DNA of 6,778 nucleotides from Rhodospirillaceae bacterium (GCA_013349695.1 DUZD01000217.1:1-6778); one strand, 5' to 3'. Positions 1 through 6,179 are shown, numbered from the stretch's first letter. Translations and numbers: made by a program. Notes: a model not told the origin generated them from the sequence alone.

Positions 1-1
1 A

Positions 2-445
2 GGCGTTGTCGGCGAACGGCATCGCCCGGTTGTCGCCCATGGCGAGCCGCTTCTCCATGCCTTCCATGTAGCGCCGCGCGTTCCTTAGCTGGCCGAGGGA
101 GAAGTCGACGCCGCCGACGCGCGAATGGGGGAACTCCTCCTTGACGCGGCGGATGTTCCAGCCGAAGCCGCGGCCGGCCTCGAAGGCGCTTGTAAAGTCG
201 AGTTCGCGCAGGCGTTCGATAAGCAGGTCCTGGAAGAAAACTTCCCGGTCGAGCACGCCGCCTTCTTGGACCAAACCCATGTAATGGTCGCCGCGGTCGT
301 TCCAGTAGCGCTTCTGGTCCTTGAGCTTGGGCAGGCGCAGGCCCAGCGCATGAGCGCTCCGCTTGAGGAAGTTCTCGATCTTGAACCGCTCGATGCCGAA
401 AAAGGTATTCGTATAGGGGTTATTGCCGGTCATGACGGGATTCAT
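2..445 (-). CDS. SAM-dependent methyltransferase (class I), 3' end outside window
   Basis: The first 148 codons are visible and the frame stays open to the left edge, so the gene is partial. After an N-terminal extension of about 85 residues, the Rossmann methyltransferase core begins. Motif I is FEAGRGFGWN (residues 88-97), fitting the E-x-G-x-G-x-G/N loop that holds SAM. Next come GGVDFSLGQL (111-120), whose Asp114 may be the acidic ribose-binding residue after strand 2, and GDNRAMPFADN (137-147), a typical motif III entry. The usual motif I second residue (often Cys or Thr) is Arg here. The ATG at 445 follows AAGGAGG with a short 3-base gap; a second in-frame ATG at 433 is possible. It is the first gene after an ops-like site and an RfaH-like gene, so a role in surface polysaccharide or a secondary product is inferred. 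The substrate cannot be told from this part. Confidence 0.8.
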   Translation of the reverse strand, partial: MNPVMTGNNPYTNTFFGIERFKIENFLKRSAHALGLRLPKLKDQKRYWNDRGDHYMGLVQEGGVLDREVFFQDLLIERLRELDFTSAFEAGRGFGWNIRRVKEEFPHSRVGGVDFSLGQLRNARRYMEGMEKRLAMGDNRAMPFADNA

Positions 446-531
446 GCCCCTCCTTGGCCGCGTCGGCGGCCGTCGTCTCGCCGGAGCCGGAAAGACCGCT
501 TCATCCATGCCTGTTTCGCTTGGGATTTTCC

Positions 532-543
532 CACGCTACCGCA
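532..543 (-). promoter_or_regulatory. ops-like element (RfaH recruitment and pause site)
   Basis: The minus strand reads TGCGGTAGCGTG. The E. coli ops element, as I recall it, begins GGCGGTAGCGTG, so 11 of 12 positions match and only the first base differs. The G at position 2, T at 11 and G at 12, which form the G(-10)Y(-1)G(+1) pause consensus, are kept, as are the GC...GC bases that form the small non-template hairpin bound by RfaH. It lies 56 bases past the stop of an RfaH-like gene and 86 bases before the methyltransferase ATG, the usual leader placement. The match and location are seen; function is inferred. Confidence 0.65.
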
Positions 544-599
544 GACCGGGTGAACGGGGCCGCCCGGAAGGAGGATACGTTTCCTTGGGTCCGCCAGGC

Positions 600-1103
600 T
601 CAGGCGTAGGCGCGGATCGCCTCGACCGGAATGCGGACCCTTGTCTGCCGGCCCAACAGGTCGAGCAGGATGATGACGCGTTCGTCGTCGGTGGCGCAGT
701 CGTATAGGCCAACGAGGTCGCTGAAGGCGCCGGACAACACCTGCACCTGTTGGTCCTTGCGGAACGTCTGCCCGGCGCCCAGGATCACCATCCCGTCCTC
801 GTTCTGGCGCGAGCGGATATCCTCGACGGCGCCAGCCGGCACGGCGGCGGGCGTCTCACCGTTGCAGACCAGGGAGTGAACGCCGATGGTGGAGCGAACC
901 GGCCGCCAGAGAGCGTTCTCGATGTCGAGGCGGACGAAAAGATAGCGGGGGAACAGGGGGGCCTTGACCCATTCCGTCCGCCGGGCGTGGCGGCGGCGCT
1001 TCAGGTATTGCGGTAGATAAACCTCGTAGCACTGGCGCCGCAAGTTGGTCCTGGCCAGGTTCTCGCAACGGAAACGGGTCTGCGCCACATACCATCGTTT
1101 CAT
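600..1103 (-). CDS. RfaH-like NusG paralog, transcription antitermination factor
   Basis: A 167-residue protein, close to E. coli RfaH (162). The N-terminal NGN domain (1-100) opens with RWYVAQTR and carries APLFPRYLFVRLD (48-60), aligning without gaps to the PLFPNYLFVEFD stretch of RfaH. The C-terminal KOW domain (about 115-166) has VQVLSGAFSDLVGLY and ends in RVIILLDLLGRQTRVRIPVEAI. NGN binds RNA polymerase and keeps it in a pause-resistant state; specialised paralogs do so only on chosen operons. Relative to RfaH DNA-reading residues, Lys10 is Arg and Arg23 is kept, but His20 is Asn. Glu48, which locks the RfaH KOW domain through Arg138, is Ala here while the Arg equivalent (142) remains. 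The gene starts 10 bases after the upstream regulator, so they are surely co-transcribed, and an ops-like site follows it. It is not the housekeeping nusG, which normally sits with secE and rplK. UpxY- or LoaP-type naming is possible. Confidence 0.88.
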   Translation of the reverse strand: MKRWYVAQTRFRCENLARTNLRRQCYEVYLPQYLKRRRHARRTEWVKAPLFPRYLFVRLDIENALWRPVRSTIGVHSLVCNGETPAAVPAGAVEDIRSRQNEDGMVILGAGQTFRKDQQVQVLSGAFSDLVGLYDCATDDERVIILLDLLGRQTRVRIPVEAIRAYA

Positions 1104-1113
1104 GCCGACCTCC

Positions 1114-1758
1114 TCACTTTTCCAGGCGCGGCCCTTGCCGGGAAACCCTCATGAAGCGGGGCGCAAGCACCCGATCCGGCGGCAGGGTCCGGCAGGCCTC
1201 CTCGAAGGCGCCTTGCGGATTCAGCAAATCGGTGACCATCGCCGCGTCGATGCCGTCCATGTCCGTCAAATCGCGGTACACGGGCAAGCCGGCATGGCTG
1301 TCGGTCCCGGCGCGGGCGTCGGCGACGCCGATGAGGGTCACCGGAAACTCGCGGGCGCAGAGCGTCGCGATCTCGCCCAGGTCGCTGACGCCGATGAGCG
1401 CGACGTTGCTCCAGCCGTGCTCGGCGCAGAGGGCGAAAAGGTCCTCGCATTCGCCACGCGCCAAGCGGAAAAACTTGAAGGACTGCGACAGGTACTCGGC
1501 GGTGAGCCGGCTCTTCTCGGCGAAGCCCTTCGGTGTCAGGTAGTAGGCGTAACGGTTCCGCGGGATCTGCCGGACCTTGATGTAGCCCTTCTTGACGCAA
1601 CGCTTGAGGTAGGCGTTGGCGAGCCCCAACGCGATGCCCAGCTCCTTGGCCACCGAGCGCTGGGTGAGCGAAGTGTTCTCCTCGACGGCGTTGAGAAGGC
1701 CAAGGGTTATCTCGGCCTCGCTGTCCATGGCCTGGATCGTCGGCTTGCTTTCCGTCAC
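1114..1758 (-). CDS. Winged helix-turn-helix regulator (EPS-associated MarR-like) with Rossmann-like C-terminal domain
   Basis: The DNA-binding part contains LTQRSVAKELGIAL, then GLANAYLKRCVKKGYIKV (helix-turn-helix with recognition helix), then a wing and helix RNRYAYYLTPKGFAEKSRL. This pattern belongs to the MarR-like winged helix family seen at the head of exopolysaccharide loci. After a linker helix, a C-terminal half starting WSNVALIGVSDLGEIATLC, with strands TLIGVAD and DAAMVTDLL, looks like a small Rossmann fold of the Rex/CoA-binding or PglD N-terminal kind; a bound ligand is inferred only. Simple family members are about 100 residues, so this one is roughly twice as long. Start choice is uncertain: GTG at 1758 (214 residues, weak GGGA upstream) is preferred because the promoter and operators lie above it. 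GTG at 1806 would give 230 residues but overlaps an operator and has no ribosome site; ATG at 1728 also fits. It probably represses or activates its own operon. Confidence 0.85.
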   Translation of the reverse strand: MTESKPTIQAMDSEAEITLGLLNAVEENTSLTQRSVAKELGIALGLANAYLKRCVKKGYIKVRQIPRNRYAYYLTPKGFAEKSRLTAEYLSQSFKFFRLARGECEDLFALCAEHGWSNVALIGVSDLGEIATLCAREFPVTLIGVADARAGTDSHAGLPVYRDLTDMDGIDAAMVTDLLNPQGAFEEACRTLPPDRVLAPRFMRVSRQGPRLEK

Positions 1759-1800
1759 CACGGTTTTCCCAATTGCAAGGCCCCCTGAAAGGCCTATAGC

Positions 1801-1815
1801 GTTCACGGCGCGAAC
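1801..1815. promoter_or_regulatory. Operator candidate O1, GTTC-N7-GAAC
   Basis: The sequence GTTCACGGCGCGAAC is a 15-base inverted repeat with six of seven pairs matching around a central G. It shares the GTTC-N7-GAAC frame with a perfect palindrome whose centre is 23 bases away, about two helical turns. It covers the expected transcription start of the winged-helix regulator gene. Autoregulation by that protein is inferred. Confidence 0.45.
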
Positions 1816-1843
1816 ACTACACCGTTCATAATATGAACGTCAA
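1816..1843 (-). promoter_or_regulatory. Predicted sigma70-type promoter of regulator/RfaH-like/methyltransferase operon
   Basis: On the minus strand a -35 TTGACG (1838-1843, five of six consensus) is followed after 16 bases by TGTAGT (1816-1821, four of six) as -10, placing the start near 1809. A perfect palindrome fills the spacer, the classic place for a repressor operator. A second -10 possibility, TATTAT at 1828-1833, has no good -35. The prediction is by eye. Confidence 0.45.
1823..1839. promoter_or_regulatory. Operator candidate O2, 17-base perfect palindrome
   Basis: CGTTCATAATATGAACG is a perfect inverted repeat, eight pairs around a central A. It lies between the predicted -35 and -10 boxes of the winged-helix regulator operon, where a bound dimer would block RNA polymerase. 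It has the same GTTC-N7-GAAC core as the imperfect palindrome next to it. MarR-type regulators commonly bind such palindromes at their own promoters; that this one does is inferred. Confidence 0.6.
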
Positions 1844-1950
1844 GCGGGCCGGACCAGTGAAAACGGAATAATGTGGGGAATCTTCAGGATATCGGGCGAA
1901 AAGGCGAAATAGGGTCCGCAAAATGGCCGGGAGGGGGAGCGGGCCGACGC

Positions 1951-1968
1951 GGGCTACTAGCCCTTTTT
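1951..1968 (+). terminator. Weak intrinsic-terminator-like hairpin, plus strand
   Basis: GGGCT, a three-base loop and AGCCC form a 5-bp stem followed at once by TTTTT and, two bases later, TTTT. It would stop transcription moving rightward. It overlaps the last codons of the minus-strand DUF2889 gene and would not work for that gene, because no T-run follows on the minus strand. No plus-strand gene was found to its left that would need it. The short stem makes it weak. Confidence 0.3.
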
Positions 1969-2520
1969 AGGTTTTCCCTTAAAGAATTCAGGCCACTGTC
2001 TTTTGATCACCGGACCGGTATCGGCAAAGGCATGACAGCTGTTCAGCAAAGCCGGCGGTTCCCCGCCCGCTTTCGCCGCCAGTTTTTTCTCCCGCAACGG
2101 GACGACGGTTTGGAATGCGGTCGTCGCCAGCGGACCCAGCAGCATTTCCGTAAGATGGGTGCACCCTTTGATTCCGGCGAAATGCTTGCGCACCGCCTTT
2201 TTCCAGCCTGGCGCGATGCAAAGGCCCTTTAACGCCCTGAAACGGGGCGCGATGTCGGCGCAAAGGTCAAAGGGGCTGGCGTCGATGGCGGCTTCCGCCG
2301 CCAGGACCACCAGAGCGTCGTCGACGGTGAGCCTGATCGTCATGGCGTGGACGGGTTCTCCGCTGTTGACGGTGCCACGGTCGGCGTTCTTGAAGGAATA
2401 GGTCTTGCTGTCCACAAGCGAGGCCTCGATGTCCCAGAAGCCGTCTTCCCTTTCAAAGCCGCGGCAAAGGACATCCCGGCTGTGGATATGTTTGCGTTGG
2501 GCGGGTTTCGACAAAGGCAT
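1957..2520 (-). CDS. DUF2889 family protein
   Basis: A 187-residue soluble protein without signal peptide or membrane segment. It is recognised by the family's ordered blocks: CRGFEREDGFWDIEASLVDS (19-38) followed by KTY, GEPVHAMTIRLTVDD (54-68), ASPFDLC (81-87), and the best conserved stretch GWKKAVRKHFAGIKGCTHL (105-123) followed by TEMLLGPLATTAFQ. This is the usual full length for the family. The conserved Cys-Thr-His and the many charged residues suggest an enzyme or binding protein, but the function of DUF2889 is not known to me and I assign none. The ATG at 2520 gives the family's typical MPLS opening; no clear ribosome site precedes it. It lies 98 bases after the CBS gene in the same direction and ends before the promoter region of the polysaccharide-type operon. 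Confidence 0.85.
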   Translation of the reverse strand: MPLSKPAQRKHIHSRDVLCRGFEREDGFWDIEASLVDSKTYSFKNADRGTVNSGEPVHAMTIRLTVDDALVVLAAEAAIDASPFDLCADIAPRFRALKGLCIAPGWKKAVRKHFAGIKGCTHLTEMLLGPLATTAFQTVVPLREKKLAAKAGGEPPALLNSCHAFADTGPVIKRQWPEFFKGKPKKG

Positions 2521-2618
2521 TGCGGGACCCGTGGCTTCTTGGCGTGAAGCAAGCGCCGCGCCTAGGCGCCCGTGGCGGCAACCCGGATCGGACCGGGCGG
2601 GAGGAGGAACATGGCCGG

Positions 2619-3065
2619 TTAGGCGCCGTAGCGATCACCGAAAACGAACGATTTGTCTTCACCGATGGTCTTTTCCAGTATTTTCTTCGTCGCTTTATAA
2701 AGGTCGCGGACGGAAACCATGGCGACGGCGCGGCCGTCCACGGCCACCGGCAAATGCCGGTATCTGCGTTTCCGCATCAGTTCCAGCGCGTCCGCGGCCA
2801 AGTCGTCGGGAGCCAAAGTGTCCGGATTCTTGGTCATGACCTTCTCAAGGCGGGTCTCCTTGGCATCCAAGCCTTTCGCCAAAACGCGGCGAGTCAGGTC
2901 GCGTTCGGTGACGATGCCGATGAGCTTGCCGTCGTTGTCGATGATGACGGTGGAAGCGACGTTAGCCTCGAACATCGCCTTGGCCGCCTCGTACGCCGTG
3001 CCATCTTGGGGCAGTTCACAAACCTTTTGCTCGAGCACGATGCCGGGAATGATTTTATGCTTCAT
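2619..3065 (-). CDS. Tandem CBS domain protein
   Basis: A 148-residue soluble protein made almost wholly of two CBS motifs that fold into one Bateman module. CBS1 (about 8-62) ends in the signature LIGIVTERDLTRRV; CBS2 (about 76-128) ends in AVAMVSVRDLYKATKK, preceded by MRKRRYRHLPV. The TERD and SVRD turns are where ribose and phosphate of adenine nucleotides are usually held, so AMP/ATP or SAM binding is likely but not shown. The start is set at ATG 3065, with AGGG about six bases upstream; a TTG at 3089 would add eight residues and is less likely. It is 49 bases after the CorC-type gene, which also carries a CBS pair, so the two may act together in an energy- or nucleotide-sensing role. 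The short basic-to-acidic tail after residue 130 has no recognised domain. Confidence 0.9.
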   Translation of the reverse strand: MKHKIIPGIVLEQKVCELPQDGTAYEAAKAMFEANVASTVIIDNDGKLIGIVTERDLTRRVLAKGLDAKETRLEKVMTKNPDTLAPDDLAADALELMRKRRYRHLPVAVDGRAVAMVSVRDLYKATKKILEKTIGEDKSFVFGDRYGA

Positions 3066-3114
3066 GGTCGCCCTTTCTCCCGTCGCCAAATTGTTTTTCA
3101 GCGTCTTTCTTTAT

Positions 3115-4413
3115 TTATGCATCCGAGACATCGGATTCCACCGTTTTTCGGGGAGGTCTGACGCGAATTGAAGTGATCTGGTGACGCTGACGGCGGAGAA
3201 TTTCGAAGCGAAAACCGTGGAACATGAAAGTTTGGCCGACTTCGGGAATGCGCCGCGATTCGTGCAGGACCAATCCGGCCAAGGTGGCGGCGATCTCGTC
3301 GGGGAGGTTCCATTCGAATTGGCGGTTAATGTCGCGGATGGTGATGCTGCCTTTGATGATATAACTTCCGTCCGCCTCGGCGCGGACGCCACTGACGGCG
3401 ACGTCGTGTTCGTCGGAGATTTCGCCGACGATCTCTTCGAGGATGTCCTCCAGGGTCACGATCCCCAGGAAACTGCCGTATTCATCGACGATGAGGGCGA
3501 AATGTTCGTGGCGGGCGCGGAAAGCCTGGAGCTGGTCGAGAAGCGACGTCGATTCCGGGATGAACCAGGGTTTCGCCGCCAGAGCGACGATGTCCAAGCC
3601 ATCCAAATCCCTTTCCTGCCGATTCTCTCCCCGCGCCCTGACCGCTCTCAAAAGCGCCTTGGCATGAAGAACGCCGACCATGTCGTCGGGCTTTTCCCGC
3701 CACAACGGCAAGCGGGTAAAGGGACTGGCCAGCACTTCGGCGACCACCTTTTCCGGCGGCAAGCCGGCGTCGATCATGGCGACGTTCTTGCGATGGATCA
3801 TGATTTCGCCCACTTGCACCTCGGCCAAGTCGAGAACGCTCCGCAGCATCGCCCGCTCGTGCTTGACGGCATCCTCCTCGCCGGCATGAAGAGCGATGGC
3901 GCCCCGCAGTTCCTCGCTGCTTGTGGCAAGCGCCGCACTGGCCTTGAAATCGATCCCAAACAGTTTGAACACCCCCTCCACCAACAGGTTCACCGTCCTT
4001 ATCATCGGCGCCAGCACCAGGACCAACCCGTTCACCACCGGCGCGATGGCCAGCGCCGCCCGGTCGGCGTTTTGGATCGCATAGGTCTTCGGCAGGATCT
4101 CGGCGAAAATCAGAATCAAAAGCGTCATGCCGGTGGTGGCGTAAACGACACCGACTTCGGCGAACATGGCGATGAGAACACTGGTCGCCAAGGCCGAGGC
4201 CAAGGTGTTAACCAGGTTATTGCCGAGGAGGATGGCGCCGATCAGCCTTTCCCTGTTCTCTTGCAGGCGGTTGACCAGCCCGGCCCGGCGGTTTCCGTTT
4301 TTCTCCAACTGATGCATGAGCGGCCTCGATGCGGCGGTCAACGCCGTCTCGGAGCCCGAGAAAAAAGCTGAAAAAATCAGCAGAATGAAGATGACGCTCA
4401 AAGAGACCAACAT
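3115..4413 (-). CDS. CNNM/CorC-HlyC family membrane protein with CBS pair
   Basis: A 432-residue inner-membrane protein of full family length. The DUF21/CNNM membrane domain (1 to about 180) begins with a hydrophobic helix and FSGSETALTAASR (18-30), then GNNLVNT (64-70), a helix near 87-107 ending in EILPKTYA (105-112), and another at 122-150. A CBS pair follows (about 200-327), closing with DEYGSFLGIVTLEDILEEI (310-328), and then the small CorC_HlyC domain (about 340-418), which is thought to be regulatory. Proteins of this family are linked to magnesium or cobalt efflux (CorC, CNNM, MpfA); the older hemolysin label is a historic misnomer. Ion choice cannot be read here. It lies 69 bases after aroB and is followed by a stand-alone CBS protein. 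aroK-aroB followed by this gene is a common alphaproteobacterial order. Confidence 0.93.
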   Translation of the reverse strand: MLVSLSVIFILLIFSAFFSGSETALTAASRPLMHQLEKNGNRRAGLVNRLQENRERLIGAILLGNNLVNTLASALATSVLIAMFAEVGVVYATTGMTLLILIFAEILPKTYAIQNADRAALAIAPVVNGLVLVLAPMIRTVNLLVEGVFKLFGIDFKASAALATSSEELRGAIALHAGEEDAVKHERAMLRSVLDLAEVQVGEIMIHRKNVAMIDAGLPPEKVVAEVLASPFTRLPLWREKPDDMVGVLHAKALLRAVRARGENRQERDLDGLDIVALAAKPWFIPESTSLLDQLQAFRARHEHFALIVDEYGSFLGIVTLEDILEEIVGEISDEHDVAVSGVRAEADGSYIIKGSITIRDINRQFEWNLPDEIAATLAGLVLHESRRIPEVGQTFMFHGFRFEILRRQRHQITSIRVRPPRKTVESDVSDA

Positions 4414-4482
4414 GGCTGTTTCTCTAAGGTTGCTAGGGTTTCAATAAAGCCGCCAAGGTGAATAAACTTTTCACCCAAGCCT

Positions 4483-5622
4483 TCAGGCACCGAGGACGTC
4501 TTTCAGGAAAGCGCCAACTTCATCCCGATTGACCTCGCGGCTGATGAAGGATCGGCCGATGCCGTGGGCGAGCACGAAGGTGAGTTTTCCGTCCTTGACT
4601 TTCTTGTCCCGTTCCATATGGGCGATCAGATCATCGGCCGACCAAGACGTATCGGCAAGCTGTTGCACATCGGCGGGCAACCCGGCGGCGGCCAGATGGC
4701 GGCGCACACGCTCGGCGTCGGCGGACGAACAAAGGCCCAGGCGGACCGACAGGTTGAAGGCAAGAACCAGGCCGACGGCCACCGCCTCGCCGTGCGGCAA
4801 GGCCTCGCCGTAGCCGGTCTGGGCTTCGAGGGCGTGCGCGAAGGTGTGACCCAGATTCAACAGCGATCGCCGTCCCGCTTCGCGTTCGTCGTCGGCGACG
4901 ATGGCGGCCTTGGCGGCGCAACAGGTGATGACGGCGTGGCGGCGGGCCGCCGCGTCCCCGTTCAACAGGCGGGCGGCGTTGTCCTCCAGCCAAGCGAAGA
5001 ATTCGGCGTCGCCGATCAAACCGTATTTCACCACTTCCGCATAGCCGGCCAGGAGTTGCCGCCGCGGCAGAGTCTCCAGGGTGGCGATATCGGTGAGGAC
5101 CCGGCGCGGCTGGTGGAAAGCGCCAATCAGGTTTTTGCCGACACCGGTGTTGATGCCGGTTTTGCCGCCGATGGAACTGTCCACTTGCGCCAGAAGAGTC
5201 GTCGGAATCTGCACGAAAGGGAGGCCGCGCAAGGTGATGGCGGCGGCAAAGCCGGCAATGTCGCCGACGACTCCGCCGCCCAAGGCGACGATGGTTGTGC
5301 CGCGTTCGATGCAGGCGGCTAGCAGTTTTTCCGTCAACTCTTGCAAGTGGCCGAAGTCCTTGGTCGACTCGCCAGCGGCAAGGACGACACTGGTTGCTTC
5401 GATTGCCTCGTCCGCCAAAGCCGCTTCCAGGGTCGGCAGATAGATGGGGGCGACGGCGTCGTCGCTAACCACGACGACGCGCGGCTGGGCCAAGACGGGG
5501 GCCAAATGCCGCCCGGCGACCGCCAGCAACCCTTCGCCGACGTGGATATCGTAGCTGCGCGGTCCCAGGTCCACCGTTAGTTTGGTGGCGGTTGCCGGCG
5601 TCCGCCCGACAATGGAAGTCAT
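4483..5622 (-). CDS. aroB: 3-dehydroquinate synthase
   Basis: Converts DAHP to 3-dehydroquinate, the second step of the shikimate pathway, in the cytoplasm, using NAD and a divalent metal. The 379-residue length is normal. The NAD-binding glycine loop is ALGGGVVGD (113-121), followed by the substrate region IPTTLLAQVDSSIGGKTGIN (139-158). The likely metal ligands are Glu196 in GYAEVVKYGLI, His259 in NLGHTFAHALEA and His277 in LPHGEAVAVG, with His263 as the catalytic histidine. The C-terminal MERDKKVKDGKLTFVL motif is intact. The start is ATG 5622, overlapping the aroK stop as ATGA, so the two are translationally coupled. The frame stays open upstream into aroK, but that extension only shadows aroK and is rejected. 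Confidence 0.98.
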   Translation of the reverse strand: MTSIVGRTPATATKLTVDLGPRSYDIHVGEGLLAVAGRHLAPVLAQPRVVVVSDDAVAPIYLPTLEAALADEAIEATSVVLAAGESTKDFGHLQELTEKLLAACIERGTTIVALGGGVVGDIAGFAAAITLRGLPFVQIPTTLLAQVDSSIGGKTGINTGVGKNLIGAFHQPRRVLTDIATLETLPRRQLLAGYAEVVKYGLIGDAEFFAWLEDNAARLLNGDAAARRHAVITCCAAKAAIVADDEREAGRRSLLNLGHTFAHALEAQTGYGEALPHGEAVAVGLVLAFNLSVRLGLCSSADAERVRRHLAAAGLPADVQQLADTSWSADDLIAHMERDKKVKDGKLTFVLAHGIGRSFISREVNRDEVGAFLKDVLGA

Positions 5623-6179
5623 GACTGGGATTCCCTCGCTTCGGGCCGCAACAGGGATTCGAGGGCGCCGGCGACGCGATTCTCGGCTGCCCGCGGCGGC
5701 TCGTCTTCGGAATCGACGACAATGTCGGCCTCGGCATAGACCGGGTAGCGCTCCTCCATCAATCTCGCCAGAATGGCGCGGGGATCGCCATTTTTCAACA
5801 ACGGCCGGCCGCCATGGCGGCCGGTTCGCCGAACAAGGATATCGAGATCGGCGCGCAGCCACACCGAGACGCCAACATTGCGGATCCTGGACCGGGTCCT
5901 GGGGTCCATGAAAGCGCCGCCGCCGGTCGCCAATACCTGCGGCCCATTGCCCAAAAGCCGATCTATGACCCGCCGTTCGCCGTCTCGGAACGCCGCTTCG
6001 CCGTAAAGTTCGAAAATGTCTTCTATGGAGCATCCCGCCGCCTTGGCGATTTCATCGTCGGCGTCGGTGAACGGCAGTTCGAAACGCTTGCCCAGGCGGC
6101 GGCCGATGCAGGTCTTGCCGGCCCCCATGAGGCCAATCAAAACGATAGGTTTGTCAATCTGGAAAGAATGAACCGTCAT
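5619..6179 (-). CDS. aroK: Shikimate kinase
   Basis: Phosphorylates shikimate to shikimate-3-phosphate with ATP, in the cytoplasm, for chorismate and aromatic amino acid synthesis. The 186-residue protein has the Walker A loop GLMGAGKT (16-23), the shikimate-binding Asp41 in FTDADDEI, Arg65 in FRDGE, the glycine turn ATGGGAF (84-90) and the lid arginine in GGRPLL (Arg125). All key residues expected for AroK are present. The ATG at 6179 has a GGTGGA ribosome site nine bases upstream. It is the first gene of the aroK-aroB unit and is divergent from a small membrane-peptide gene. aroK and aroL types are not separable by eye; aroK is chosen from the aroB linkage. Confidence 0.97.
   Translation of the reverse strand: MTVHSFQIDKPIVLIGLMGAGKTCIGRRLGKRFELPFTDADDEIAKAAGCSIEDIFELYGEAAFRDGERRVIDRLLGNGPQVLATGGGAFMDPRTRSRIRNVGVSVWLRADLDILVRRTGRHGGRPLLKNGDPRAILARLMEERYPVYAEADIVVDSEDEPPRAAENRVAGALESLLRPEARESQS

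Noticed and set aside
1012..1021. Plus-strand TGCGGTAGAT, partly ops-like
   Set aside because: It lies on the strand opposite to transcription, inside the RfaH-like coding region, and breaks the match after GCGGTAG.
1045..1788. 247-codon open frame on the plus strand
   Set aside because: It is antisense to the winged-helix regulator and the start of the RfaH-like gene, with no domain and no ribosome site that I can see.
1801..1839. SOS box reading of the GTTC/GAAC repeats
   Set aside because: Alphaproteobacterial LexA boxes are direct repeats GTTC-N7-GTTC; here the half-sites are inverted, and no GTTC-N7-GTTC spacing occurs.
2558..2597. GCGCCTAGGCGC palindrome and CCCGG/CCGGG stem between the CBS and DUF2889 genes
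   Set aside because: Short GC-rich stems expected by chance in this composition, with no T-run and no link to a promoter.
3181..4371. 396-codon open frame on the plus strand
   Set aside because: It is the exact antisense of the CorC-type gene, whose domains are unmistakable; long antisense frames are common in GC-rich DNA, and the translation has no recognisable domain.
4457..4475. GGTGAA/TTCACC stem-loop between aroB and the CorC-type gene
   Set aside because: A 6-bp stem with a 7-base loop and no T-run after it on the minus strand; not a convincing terminator.
5623..6033. Upstream extension of the aroB frame to 516 codons
   Set aside because: The added part is Arg-rich shadow of aroK; known AroB proteins start near the ATG at 5622, which overlaps the aroK stop.
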